From assembly GCA_945878115.1 (NCBI GenBank), contig CAMDVD010000037.1:1-38141 (forward strand): DNA of 38,141 bases, written 5' to 3'. Shown here piece by piece: positions 17,501-25,654 of this stretch (position 1 is the stretch's first letter; every line of letters begins with the position of its first letter). A program made the translations under genes and the position numbers. This stretch comes from Chitinophaga pinensis. GTDB lineage: Bacteria; Bacteroidota; Bacteroidia; Chitinophagales; Chitinophagaceae. The notes under the pieces are model-generated. The model did not search any database. It was not told the origin of the DNA and saw only the letters and a list, made by a program, of their open reading frames with translations.

Positions 17501-18539
17501 TTGCATAATTCGTATTGTAATGAATATAACTCTTCAAAGAAAAGCCTGCATCATCAATACTATTTCTGCCATAGGAATTATAAAAATAATCGTAAGTTTT
17601 TTGAGCACCCCATTGCGCATCCGTAGCTGCTTCATCATGCGCGGCATTCACATTATTCCAATAATTATCTAAGTCTGTAAAATCAACTGCTGTTCCATAA
17701 TTACTACCATTAGATAGATTATAAGTATTCACGCCTAAGCCTCTGCCTGAATCACGTAGTCTAAAACTTGTTGGTGCTGTACTATCTGTTTGAAAAGGTT
17801 TTGTACCTGAGTATTTTGTAACAGCCGTTCCATTTACCATTACATTTTCTATCAAATTTTTAGATAAAATAATTTTTCCAGTTGTTGCATCCACATATTC
17901 CATGGTACGTCCCATTGGCTCATGCGCATAAATATTGAAAGCATAACAAAGATGATAAACGCCATTTTGTTTCAATATAACTTTTTCTGCTTTCGGGTAA
18001 TACGTTGCATTCGCATCTTGAAGTTCTGCTTTGATATTTTTTTCTTCAGCAGGAACTTGCCATTTATATAAGTTTGCATTTACTTTATTTAGTGCTATTT
18101 GTAAACTAGAAGCTACAGATAAATTTGCTTGAATATTTAAATTAGGCAAGTCATTATAAACCAATCCATTTACACTTTCTACTTTGCCATTTTTACAATG
18201 TACAATATACATGGTGCCTTGAATAGCAACGCCCTTATAGGTTTGACGATAACGGATATGCTCCATACCAATTTGATCTTTACTACGATTAAGTTCTAAC
18301 CAATCATAGTTTTGACCCATATTTAAATTCTTTTGCATCCAACTTTTTAATTGCTCAATGGTTGGTGCAGAAGAAGTTTGAAATTGAATATAATCGGGGA
18401 CGGTTGATTTATCGGTGTAGCGAAGCAACCTCGTACCTTCTATTTTACGATTGGCTTCGGCATCTTTAAGAATACTTTCTCGAGCGGTAACTGTAAAACT
18501 TAATAGAGTAAGTAAGAGTAGTAAATAATTTTTCATCAT
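14517..18539 (-). CDS. Secreted M4 (thermolysin-like) metallopeptidase with PKD, Ig-like repeats and T9SS sorting domain
   Basis: A 1340-residue protein with a signal peptide (MMKNYLLLLLTLLSFTVTARE), then an FTP/PepSY-type propeptide (about 30-230). The M4 catalytic domain has GHEIAHGLT (zinc ligands His377 and His381, catalytic Glu378) and ALNEAYSDVFG (third ligand near Glu405). A PKD domain follows at about 580-640 (FNWDFGDGTYSTAFNPTHTY), then an Ig-like/CHU-type domain and about five Ig-like repeats (~920-1260), each with a YQWYLNGTPISGA-type motif. The C-terminus has ISPNPTTDLVRIEG and a Lys-rich end, the type A T9SS sorting domain. It should be exported, self-activated by propeptide cleavage, and degrade extracellular protein. 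Stand-alone gene with its own terminator. Confidence 0.95.
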   Translation of the reverse strand: MMKNYLLLLLTLLSFTVTARESILKDAEANRKIEGTRLLRYTDKSTVPDYIQFQTSSAPTIEQLKSWMQKNLNMGQNYDWLELNRSKDQIGMEHIRYRQTYKGVAIQGTMYIVHCKNGKVESVNGLVYNDLPNLNIQANLSVASSLQIALNKVNANLYKWQVPAEEKNIKAELQDANATYYPKAEKVILKQNGVYHLCYAFNIYAHEPMGRTMEYVDATTGKIILSKNLIENVMVNGTAVTKYSGTKPFQTDSTAPTSFRLRDSGRGLGVNTYNLSNGSNYGTAVDFTDLDNYWNNVNAAHDEAATDAQWGAQKTYDYFYNSYGRNSIDDAGFSLKSYIHYNTNYANAFWDGTRMTYGDGSFSQGFLTMTALDVCGHEIAHGLTNFTADLSATSSGTQECDALNEAYSDVFGTAIEKYARPTQWDWVIGGDITCNSSGVPNGVGIRLMSNPASLGQPNCYLGPNWNTSGEPHDNDGPLIYWYYLLSTGSLANNITALGTDTAANIAFRTLTVHLFPSADYADARFYSIVSSTELYGGCSTPTIATTNAWSTVCVGSPYVAGPTTSNFIADNLQSCNTSLTVNFTNTSTNGNTFNWDFGDGTYSTAFNPTHTYSSGIYTVKLMVDGGTCGLDTLVRNAYIQVGPPSAPLTTGATLCAPGSAIITATPNNTADSIRWYTTATGGTSVYTGNSYTTPFLPASTTYYAEEVVTSPSYHVGPLNNTIGAGGNYTNTTRFMIFNCTSPTILKSVWVMASSAGNRTIILKNSAGTTLQTVVVNIPNGASVVNLNMPIPVGTDMQIGLATGSAVNLYRNSTGAVYPYTNGPISITGNNAAGSATYYYFFYDWILQNADCVSARTQTNVIVGTSGGITPASITPSGNINVCAPNSIALTANTGVSLSYQWYNGTTAISGATNGTYSATTSGNYSVVVSSSSGCLAPGTSATTSIAIVATPVAAITPSSATTFCQGGSVVLTATSGTGYSYQWYLNGTPITGATTSNYTATTGGNYTVLITNSSNCSSTSTSMTVVVNPSLTASISPTNTASFCNGSSLLFSASTGVGYTYQWYLNGTPISGANASTYNATQAGNYYVVITNSSNCSATSTTTAVSIVNLSFATITPLSATTFCQGSSVVLNATSGSNYSYQWYLNGTPISGATLSYYSAYQSGNYTVLITNGSGCTSTSTATNVIVNPLPAPVITNTGTLLSVTGGPFSSYQWYLNGAIISGAIGANYNATQNGLYSVIVYNINDCYAQSQTIHVKTVGINDIIDNSSITISPNPTTDLVRIEGINPNKIKILNMQGQIIKVVLQKNEISLSEIANGIYIMELFNEEGILILNKKIIKQ

Positions 18540-18615
18540 GCTTTATTTTTCCACGAAAATATAGAATAAAATTATTTAATTGAGACAAATTTTACAAATT
18601 CGACCAAAGTGGTTT

Positions 18616-18652
18616 AGCTTTTACTGGAAAAAATGGATTGGAAGATTTAAAT
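18616..18652. repeat. Left copy of an imperfect direct repeat flanking the 18.6-19.4 kb islet
   Basis: agcttttactggaaaaaatg followed by gattggaagattt is nearly repeated at 19353-19388 in the same orientation, with about four differences over 37 bp. The two copies enclose the palindromic elements and the DUF2442 pseudogene. Confidence 0.6.
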
Positions 18653-18689
18653 TGTGAGTTGTGAATAACATCCATAAAAGTAAAGCGAT

Positions 18690-18768
18690 TGGCGTGTCCC
18701 TTCGGGTCGGGCTATCACTGCAATCTTTTTTTGAAGAAAAAAAGGATTTCCGTTCTATCCCTCACGCA
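18690..18768 (+). repeat. Dispersed palindromic element, diverged copy D
   Basis: It shares CAATCTTTTT, AAAAGGATTTCCGTTNTATC and the overall design with copies A-C. Its outer arms are GGCGTG (18691) and CACGC (18763), and the inner hairpin is T-rich/A-rich around TTGAAG. It also contains the CCCTTCGGG inner hairpin. Confidence 0.6.
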
Positions 18769-18786
18769 AAAAATCAGCGTGAGAAA

Positions 18787-18859
18787 GTGAGCGAAGAGCG
18801 GAGCGGTCCGAACGAATTCTCATTCTGATTTGTTTACTCGTTCTCGCTCTGTTGCTCAC
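18787..18859. repeat. Long imperfect hairpin
   Basis: Three paired blocks lie in order: GTGAGC (18787-18792) with GCTCAC (18854-18859), AGAGCG (18795-18800) with CGCTCT (18845-18850), and AACGA (18811-18815) with TCGTT (18838-18842). It adjoins copy D, and CTCACGC/GCGTGAG (18761-18767, 18777-18783) forms a further stem between them. Confidence 0.55.
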
Positions 18860-18995
18860 TCTGTTTTCAATTATTCTAAAATAATATTATCTTGCATGGA
18901 ATCAGAATAAAATGGTTCGAAGAACAAAGGTATCTGAAGTTCAACATGCCGGGAAATAGATATCGAACAGCCCCAAATTGAATGATTAAAATAAC

Positions 18996-19236
18996 ATGAG
19001 AACAATACAGAAATTATCCGTCAATGATTCAGACTTTAGTCTTTTAGTACAAATTTGATAATTCAAATATTAAAAAGTACGATTGCAAACCAATGCTTAG
19101 GCTTAGCGCATTTCAACCATTGAATGATAAAAATGCATTTAGTTCAGTTCAAAATAAAGGTTATTATATTGAGTGGCCTTTTTATGAACTTGATTTAAGT
19201 GCAGATACTTTGTGGCATGACGGAGAATCACAATAA
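18996..19236 (+). pseudogene. Frameshifted DUF2442 family gene
   Basis: Reading from the ATG at 18996 gives MRTIQKLSVNDSDFSLLVQ and then a stop at 19056. Shifting frame by one base at the AAATTT run near 19051-19056 restores a DUF2442 protein to the TAA at 19236, including YYIEWPFYELDLSADTLWHD. The restored product is close to the intact protein encoded at 28780-29019 on the other strand (same start MRTI.KLSVNDSD and same end LWHDGE). A single inserted base explains the break. It is either a recent pseudogene or a sequencing error. Confidence 0.8.
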
Positions 19237-19352
19237 AATGATATGAATTGATATCTTCTGAATGCTTTGTCATTGATGGGTAAAATTGAAATTTGTTCAA
19301 GGATTACAAATCCTAGGATAGCAATTCGAGATTGCAAATCGAACAGGGGAGG

Positions 19353-19388
19353 AGCTTTTAGTAGAAAAAATGTATTGGAAGATTAACA
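19353..19388. repeat. Right copy of the imperfect direct repeat
   Basis: agcttttagtagaaaaaatg followed by tattggaagatt matches 18616-18652 in the same orientation. It ends about 20 bases before the nuoN stop codon. Confidence 0.6.
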
Positions 19389-19410
19389 TTCAATCTCCAA
19401 GAAGATAAAT

Positions 19411-20793
19411 CTACCCAAATACCAAACTCGGCAATACACCCAATAAAAGAATAATCATCGCATTGATGATGAGAAATGTTTTATCCCAAGTAGTAGGCTC
19501 TGTATGCATTTCAGCATCACCGGTTTTGAAATACATACTGCGTATAACTCTGAAATAATAATATGCACTGATGGCTGCCATTAGCACTGCAAATACAACT
19601 ATCCAAATATATTTTCCTTGTTCAACTACCGCCGACAATACAAAATATTTCGCAAAGAATCCTCCCGTTAATGGAATGCCGACTAATGACAATAAACAAA
19701 CTGTAGCCGTAAATGCCAATATAGGTTGCTTCTTAGCCAATCCATTAAACCCATCATACGTATAATCTTTCATTTTTATAATTACTGCAAATACGCCAAT
19801 GGATGCCAATGAATAAACTACACTGTACAACAAAATGCCTTTATACGCTAAGGTCGAATTGACTGCGAAAATACTGAACAACATAAAGCCTGCTTGCGCA
19901 ATAGATGAATAGGCCATCATACGTTTTAAGCTTTGTTGATATACTGCAGTTACGTTACCAATAATCAAGGTTAATACAATCATACTTGCAATGGCTATTT
20001 GCCAAGCACCGCTCACATTACCAAATGAAAAATGAAACAAACGGATGAAAGCTACAAATACACTGACTTTGACGATGGTTGCCATGAAAGGCGTGAAGGC
20101 TGTTGGACTTCCATCATACACATCGGGTGTCCACAGATGTAATGGAGCAGCAGAAACTTTAAATCCAAAAGAAATTAATAATAATAAGATCCCAACAAAA
20201 GATAAAGAGCTCATGCTGGAAAGCTGTGCAAATTGTCCAACGAATTTTTCACTGGTGATGTCAAAACTTCCAGTAGCACCATAAATCAAAGTCATACCCA
20301 TGAGCAACAAACCAGTACTAAATGCACCCATTAAAAAATACTTGAGCGATGCTTCATTGCTTTTAATATTCTCTTTATCACTGCCTGCCAGTATGTATTG
20401 CGGGATGGATAAAATTTCTATACCCAGAAACAAAATCAATAAATTGGAATAGGAAGCGAGTAAATAAACGCCACACATGACAAAGAAAATGAGGGCGAAG
20501 TATTCAGCTTCATTTTTACCAACTGCAGCAATGTCTTTATGAAAAATAAAGAGATACATAGCACAACAAGCAGTAATTAATATACTAAACCAAGATGTAT
20601 ATACATCAATGGTCATCATACCAAAATAAGTTTGTGCTTGCACAGAATGTGCTTGATAATCGAGGATAGAAACAACCAATAAAGCAATAATACCAAGTAT
20701 AGCTGTCCATTGAATTTGTTTGGAAGATTTTAGAAACAAACCTGCGAACATCATCACGACACCCCAAATACCCGATAGTACAATTGCATTCAT
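19411..20793 (-). CDS. nuoN: NADH-quinone oxidoreductase subunit N
   Basis: A 460-residue antiporter-like membrane subunit of complex I with about 14 hydrophobic segments. Typical motifs are FLGIEILSIPQYILAG (conserved Glu in a transmembrane helix), KYFLMGAFSTGLLLMG, HLWTPDVYDGSPT and MMAYSSIAQAGFML, the usual NuoN/Mrp-type signatures. It forms part of the proton-pumping membrane arm. It is the last gene of the nuoK-L-M-N block; the 76-bp gap from nuoM contains nothing obvious. The ATG at 20793 gives MNAIVLSGIWG, a normal start. Confidence 0.96.
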   Translation of the reverse strand: MNAIVLSGIWGVVMMFAGLFLKSSKQIQWTAILGIIALLVVSILDYQAHSVQAQTYFGMMTIDVYTSWFSILITACCAMYLFIFHKDIAAVGKNEAEYFALIFFVMCGVYLLASYSNLLILFLGIEILSIPQYILAGSDKENIKSNEASLKYFLMGAFSTGLLLMGMTLIYGATGSFDITSEKFVGQFAQLSSMSSLSFVGILLLLISFGFKVSAAPLHLWTPDVYDGSPTAFTPFMATIVKVSVFVAFIRLFHFSFGNVSGAWQIAIASMIVLTLIIGNVTAVYQQSLKRMMAYSSIAQAGFMLFSIFAVNSTLAYKGILLYSVVYSLASIGVFAVIIKMKDYTYDGFNGLAKKQPILAFTATVCLLSLVGIPLTGGFFAKYFVLSAVVEQGKYIWIVVFAVLMAAISAYYYFRVIRSMYFKTGDAEMHTEPTTWDKTFLIINAMIILLLGVLPSLVFG

Positions 20794-20869
20794 TTTTTTC
20801 TTATTGTGTCAGCTTGTATTTTACTTGCTGTCGATTTATTTATTTTTAATTTAAAATTATATGTGTCAT

Positions 20870-22315
20870 CTAAGGCGTATCTACCAATAGCATTAATGCG
20901 TTTGGATAAAACCCAAGAAATAATATGATACCCATTATTACGAGGAGGATAATCCATTCGTTCATCGTTAAATCTTTCATGCTTGCGGTCTTCTCATTCA
21001 ATTCGCCATAAGCCACTTTTTGTATCATACCCAAAGTATATACTGCCGATAAAATAACGCCCAATCCTGCTACTATCGTAAATACCATTCTATAAGTTGA
21101 AATAGAATTGAATAAACCATTCAACATCATAAATTCTCCTACAAATCCATTGGTCAATGGCAAGGCAATATTTGCTAAAGAAATAAGCACTAAAGCAATC
21201 GTGAATCGTGGTGCTATTTTAGCTATACCTCCCATTTCGCGAAGGTCTTGTGTGCCTAATCTATTTTCTACAATACTCACTAAAATCCACAAGCCCATGA
21301 TATTGATACCATGATTAAACATTTGAATATACGCACCTTGTACGCCAAGCAAATTATTGGAATAAGAAAAAATAGCAGCACACATTAATCCAATATGTGC
21401 AATGGAAGAATAAGCGATAAGACGTTTGATATTGGTTTGTACCATTGCCATGCAAGAGGCGTAAACCACACCAATAATGCACAATAACAAAACCACATTC
21501 ATCCAATGAATACTACCCAATGGAATAATAGGAAGTAACCAACGTACAACAGCGAACAATCCCATTTTTACCATGATAGCACTAAGAACCACAGTTACTG
21601 GCGTGGCACTTTGTTCGTAAGCATCTGGTTGCCAAGTATGAAATGGGAACACAGGCATTTTAATGGCAAAGGCAATAAATAACATCCAAAACAACCAGGA
21701 TTGGTCCGCTTCTGGAAGGCTTTTACCAGCACTTACAAAGGCATCCCATGAAAAAGAATGAACAGGTGTGTGATTGTAAATAATTAATAATGCAACGAGC
21801 ATGACTAAGCTACCAACAAATGTGTAGACGAAAAATTTGAAAGTGACTGGAATGCGATTTGGTCCGCCATACATAGAACTTAAAAAGTAAACAGGTATCA
21901 ATGCGACTTCCCAAAATAAATAAAACAACAAAGCATCTTTTGCTAAAAAGACGCCCATTAAACCTGCTTGTGCCAAGAGCATTAAGCCATAGAAAACATG
22001 CTTTCTTTCTGGCTGTTTATTTTGCATGCTAATAAATACACAAGGAAAAAGAAGACCCGTCAAACCAATCATTAAAACAGAAAGACTATCCGACATACTT
22101 AAAGAAAATGTAGCACCTATGCTTTCTATCCAAGGGCAATCAAAACTTAAATCGGTGGTATGGGTTGCTTGACTATAAAAATAATAAGCAGTACCTGCAA
22201 TAGCCAATGTGAGTAAGGATGTGAACACTGACCATGCATAAGCCATTTTTTCTCCAAAAAGAAAAGAAGCTAAACCGCCAATAAAAGGAACCAATATGAG
22301 TAATAGTATCAACAT
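20870..22315 (-). CDS. nuoM: NADH-quinone oxidoreductase subunit M
   Basis: A 481-residue complex I antiporter-like subunit. Visible signatures are LLFYLFWEVALIPVYFL (conserved Glu), FKFFVYTFVGSLVMLVALL, HTWQPDAYEQSATP, LIAYSSIAHIGLM and NHGINIMGLWILV. I take the ATG at 22315 (MLILLLILVPFIGG), which places the first membrane helix directly at the N-terminus; an in-frame GTG at 22330 would add five residues and cannot be excluded. It lies 41 bp downstream of nuoL on the same transcript. Confidence 0.95.
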   Translation of the reverse strand: MLILLLILVPFIGGLASFLFGEKMAYAWSVFTSLLTLAIAGTAYYFYSQATHTTDLSFDCPWIESIGATFSLSMSDSLSVLMIGLTGLLFPCVFISMQNKQPERKHVFYGLMLLAQAGLMGVFLAKDALLFYLFWEVALIPVYFLSSMYGGPNRIPVTFKFFVYTFVGSLVMLVALLIIYNHTPVHSFSWDAFVSAGKSLPEADQSWLFWMLFIAFAIKMPVFPFHTWQPDAYEQSATPVTVVLSAIMVKMGLFAVVRWLLPIIPLGSIHWMNVVLLLCIIGVVYASCMAMVQTNIKRLIAYSSIAHIGLMCAAIFSYSNNLLGVQGAYIQMFNHGINIMGLWILVSIVENRLGTQDLREMGGIAKIAPRFTIALVLISLANIALPLTNGFVGEFMMLNGLFNSISTYRMVFTIVAGLGVILSAVYTLGMIQKVAYGELNEKTASMKDLTMNEWIILLVIMGIILFLGFYPNALMLLVDTP

Positions 22316-22356
22316 CTCTATATATATCACAAGGCTAACCTTGCCTTTTTCTATTT

Positions 22357-24273
22357 TTAAAATTTAACCAACCACATTTGCAACGCGAACAAAAGTATAA
22401 TACCCAATACAAACATGAATAAATAAAACCCGACCAATCCGCTTTGGAGCAATCTGATTTTTGTACTTCCAACTTGTATTAATCGACCTACACCATTCAC
22501 GATTCCATCTATCCCTGCTTTTTCAATTATTTTTTCTACCCATTTGCTGAGGCCAAATAATGGTTTTACAATTCCGTTGTCATACACCTCATCTACATAC
22601 CATTTGTCTTCTGCAAATTTCGCAATGCCTTTAGTAGTATCGGCTGCATTATACTTTTTATAGCCAAACCAAGCCATTGTTATCCCAATGCAAGCGATGA
22701 AAACAGCTACACCCATTAATATTATTTCATTTTGGTGGCTTAGCTCATTAATGCTGGTTTGTAAAGCTTGAGATTTCAATAATATTGGTTCTAAAAAGGC
22801 ATTCAATGCATGATGTCCACCGAGTACTTCTGGAATGCCAATAAATCCACCAAGAATAGATAAAGCAGCAAGCACTATCAATGGCATAGTCATCAATGCC
22901 GGACTTTCATGCGGATGTCCTTTACCTCTATACGTTCCATGAAAAGTAATAAACAATAAGCGAAACATATAATAAGCGGTCATCATGGCGGCTAACATGC
23001 CTAGTATCCAAAATATTTTTCCATTCGTTCCATGGGTAAAAATATGCATCATGATTTCATCTTTGGAAAAGAAACCACTTAAAGGCGGAATCCCTGCAAT
23101 AGCAATACATCCAATGAAGAAAGTAATATAGGTAATCTTCATGTATTTTTTCAAACCACCCATATTCCTGATATCTTGTTCGCCGTCCACTGCATGGATT
23201 ACAGAGCCAGAACCTAAGAACAGCAAGGCTTTGAAGAAGGCGTGGGTGATTACGTGAAAGATAGCTGCTGTATAAGCTCCTACTCCCAATGCCATAAACA
23301 TAAAGCCCAATTGACTTACTGTAGAATAGGCTAATACTTTTTTAATGTCATTTTGCTGGGTTGCAATGGTTGCTGCAAGTAATGCCGTTGCCAAACCGAT
23401 GATTAAAATAACTTGTTGTGCAATAGGTGCTACAGAATATAAAAAATTACTTCTTGCAATCATATATACACCGGCAGTAACCATGGTAGCTGCATGGATT
23501 AAAGCCGACACTGGCGTAGGACCTGCCATTGCATCGGGCAACCAAGTGAATAAAGGAATTTGTGCACTTTTACCAGTTGCGCCAATAAAGAAACATAATG
23601 CCACTGCAGTTAAATAGCTTGGGTCGTTCATTAAAGTAGGTATCATGTTTTCGATGGATTTAAAATCCAAAGCATTGCATTTAGAATACAATAAAAACAT
23701 ACCAATTAGAAAACCCAAATCCCCAATTCGGTTCATAATGAAGGCTTTCTTGGCTGCATCGGTATAGGCTATATTTTTATACCAGAAGCCAATGAGTAAA
23801 TAAGAACAAAGTCCAACTCCTTCCCAACCAATAAATAAGATAAGATAATTGGCGCCCAATACCAATAATAACATGGAGAATACAAAGAGATTGAGATAAG
23901 CGAAAAACTTCCCAAAGCCTTCATCATGGCTCATGTAAGAGATGGAATAGATATGAATAAGGAAGCCAATACCAGTAATGACCAATAAGAAAATACTGCT
24001 CAAGGCATCGATTTGAAAATCGAAAGCAATTTGCATAGCATGGGTATTGATAAAATTAAATAAGTGAACGACATGCGAGCCAGTTGCATGTTCGGCAACC
24101 TCCTCGGGTAAAGTTTTTAATTCAATAAAGATTAAAACAGACACAATGAAGGAAGCCAAAATAGCTAAGGAGGCAATCCATCCACTGGCTTTACCTAAAT
24201 GGTTGCGCCCAAGACCTGTGATGATAAAACCAATTAAGGGAAATAAAGGCACTAGCCAAACCAAATTCAACAT
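22357..24273 (-). CDS. nuoL: NADH-quinone oxidoreductase subunit L
   Basis: A 638-residue protein, the longest antiporter-like subunit of the complex I membrane arm. Clear motifs are FLLVITGIGFLIHIYSISYM, FIGWEGVGLCSYLLIGFWY, FTWLPDAMAGPTPVSALIHA, VLAYSTVSQLGFM and HAFFKALLFLGSGSVIH. The C-terminal region contains the extended part after FGLSKWVEKI that corresponds to the lateral amphipathic helix and final membrane anchor. Length and order are normal. It starts 10 bp after the nuoK stop. Confidence 0.97.
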   Translation of the reverse strand: MLNLVWLVPLFPLIGFIITGLGRNHLGKASGWIASLAILASFIVSVLIFIELKTLPEEVAEHATGSHVVHLFNFINTHAMQIAFDFQIDALSSIFLLVITGIGFLIHIYSISYMSHDEGFGKFFAYLNLFVFSMLLLVLGANYLILFIGWEGVGLCSYLLIGFWYKNIAYTDAAKKAFIMNRIGDLGFLIGMFLLYSKCNALDFKSIENMIPTLMNDPSYLTAVALCFFIGATGKSAQIPLFTWLPDAMAGPTPVSALIHAATMVTAGVYMIARSNFLYSVAPIAQQVILIIGLATALLAATIATQQNDIKKVLAYSTVSQLGFMFMALGVGAYTAAIFHVITHAFFKALLFLGSGSVIHAVDGEQDIRNMGGLKKYMKITYITFFIGCIAIAGIPPLSGFFSKDEIMMHIFTHGTNGKIFWILGMLAAMMTAYYMFRLLFITFHGTYRGKGHPHESPALMTMPLIVLAALSILGGFIGIPEVLGGHHALNAFLEPILLKSQALQTSINELSHQNEIILMGVAVFIACIGITMAWFGYKKYNAADTTKGIAKFAEDKWYVDEVYDNGIVKPLFGLSKWVEKIIEKAGIDGIVNGVGRLIQVGSTKIRLLQSGLVGFYLFMFVLGIILLFALQMWLVKF

Positions 24274-24283
24274 ATGAATCTTA

Positions 24284-24583
24284 CTAGTTTTTTAATCGGT
24301 TTAAAATATGAACATCTATAGAATGTACTTTTCTATACATCATTACGATAATAGCCAATCCTATACTTACTTCTGCCGCCGCGACTACCATGATAAAAAA
24401 GACAAAAAGTTGTGCATTCGGGTCATTATACATTTTGCTGAAGGTTACCAACAGCAAGTTAACTGCATTTAGCATCAACTCGATACACATCAAAATGATA
24501 ATTGCATTACGACGCATGAGCACACCCATGACACCTATACAAAACAAAGCTAAGCTGAGAAATAAATAATATTGTGACGGCAT
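24284..24583 (-). CDS. nuoK: NADH-quinone oxidoreductase subunit K
   Basis: A 99-residue complex I subunit with three membrane helices. The two conserved membrane glutamates are present: [11 protein letters not shown] (Glu35) and [11 protein letters not shown] (Glu71). I start it at the ATG at 24583 ([20 protein letters not shown]), which gives the normal family length. The frame stays open upstream to 24694, but those 37 residues are not NuoK-like. nuoK is the first gene of the block: the next gene upstream is on the opposite strand and is not nuoJ. Confidence 0.95.
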   Translation of the reverse strand: MPSQYYLFLSLALFCIGVMGVLMRRNAIIILMCIELMLNAVNLLLVTFSKMYNDPNAQLFVFFIMVVAAAEVSIGLAIIVMMYRKVHSIDVHILNRLKN

Positions 24584-24598
24584 TTTTTTAAAGTGTCG

Positions 24599-24606
24599 CA
24601 AAAATA
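24599..24606 (-). promoter_or_regulatory. Possible TAnnTTTG box of nuoKLMN
   Basis: CAAAAATA on the plus strand is TATTTTTG on the minus strand, 15 bases before the nuoK ATG. It matches the -7 consensus but lacks a clear -33 TTG. Confidence 0.35.
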
Positions 24607-24850
24607 GGGCTTGTAACTCGAAAATGGTAATTGTTTGCGAATTGTTTTTGAGAGAATGTAGAAAATGATAAACAATTGGGTTGCATATTTCCATTTTAAT
24701 TGCTTCTAAGCCATCCTTTTGTGTGGTGATTCAAAAAAAATAATACTTTTGAAACCTAAATCATTTTTATAGATAATAAAAAATTTCACCCATGCTTTGC
24801 ACCGATAAAAACTCGCCAGTGCTTAAGTAATAATTGATTCTATTATTCCC

Positions 24851-25654
24851 GTGATTAAAAATATCCTTTTATTCCCTTACTTTTTATACGCCTGTTGTTG
24901 GCTTATCGTTCTATTGTTATTGTCCTTTCCAATCACACTTATACTTTTACTTTTCCCAGAAAAAATAAAAGACTATGGTATGTTTTGGCTATTGAAAGTC
25001 ATTAGTAATGCATGGTTCATATTATGCGGTATGATTCCGTACAACTATAACCGACGAAAAATAGATGTTACAAAAAGCTATATCATCACGCCGAATCATC
25101 AATCTTTTTTAGACGCTGCCATTGTTTATACCAGCATTCCACATCTTTTTAAAACATTAGGTAAAAAGGAAATTGAAAAAATTCCAATTTACGGTATCAT
25201 CTACAAAACGGTAGTCATTACAGTAGACAGAAGTTCAATGACAGCCAAAGCAGCAAGTTTTCGACGCATGAAAAAAGAACTTGAAGAAGGAATTTCCATA
25301 GTCTTATTCTCTGAGGGTACTTTTACCAATGAACCACAAGAACAATTGAACCCATTTCAAATTGGCGGTTATTCATTGGCGATTATGCAACAAGCAGATA
25401 TTTTACCAATATTGTATTTGGATACTGCCCGCAGATTACATCCATCTAAGTTATTGCAAATTACACCCGGCATGAATAGAGCTGTTTTTTTACCGCCGCT
25501 ATCCGCATCGAATGTACAAAAGCAAGATGCGGAACGATTAAAAGATTATGCCCAGCAGTATATGCAAAGCTGCCTCGACTTTAGCCGAACAAATCAAAAA
25601 AAAGAAATTTGGAATTATGCCTTATCTTGGCTTCAATTAAATCCTTTTGTATAG
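24851..25654 (+). CDS. PlsC-type 1-acyl-glycerol-3-phosphate acyltransferase
   Basis: A 267-residue membrane-associated acyltransferase. It has two N-terminal hydrophobic segments (about 4-35 and 50-62), then the catalytic NHQSFLD motif (His83, Asp88) and the substrate-binding FSEGTFT motif (Glu155 region), the classical blocks of the LPLAT superfamily. It most likely acylates lysophosphatidic acid in phospholipid synthesis; lysophospholipid or other acceptors are possible. It starts with GTG at 24851, and no better ATG lies upstream. The stop codon is directly followed by the ATG of the truncated priA, so the two are probably one transcript. Confidence 0.88.
   Translation: MIKNILLFPYFLYACCWLIVLLLLSFPITLILLLFPEKIKDYGMFWLLKVISNAWFILCGMIPYNYNRRKIDVTKSYIITPNHQSFLDAAIVYTSIPHLFKTLGKKEIEKIPIYGIIYKTVVITVDRSSMTAKAASFRRMKKELEEGISIVLFSEGTFTNEPQEQLNPFQIGGYSLAIMQQADILPILYLDTARRLHPSKLLQITPGMNRAVFLPPLSASNVQKQDAERLKDYAQQYMQSCLDFSRTNQKKEIWNYALSWLQLNPFV

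Noticed and set aside
10202-19345. A shared CGAACAG tail after palindromes at 10211, 18964 and 19340
   Set aside because: A 7-mer is expected several times by chance in a window of this size, and the flanks do not align well.
24584-24694. Upstream extension of nuoK by 37 residues
   Set aside because: The extra segment has no NuoK or NuoJ similarity, and the ATG at 24583 gives the exact family length.
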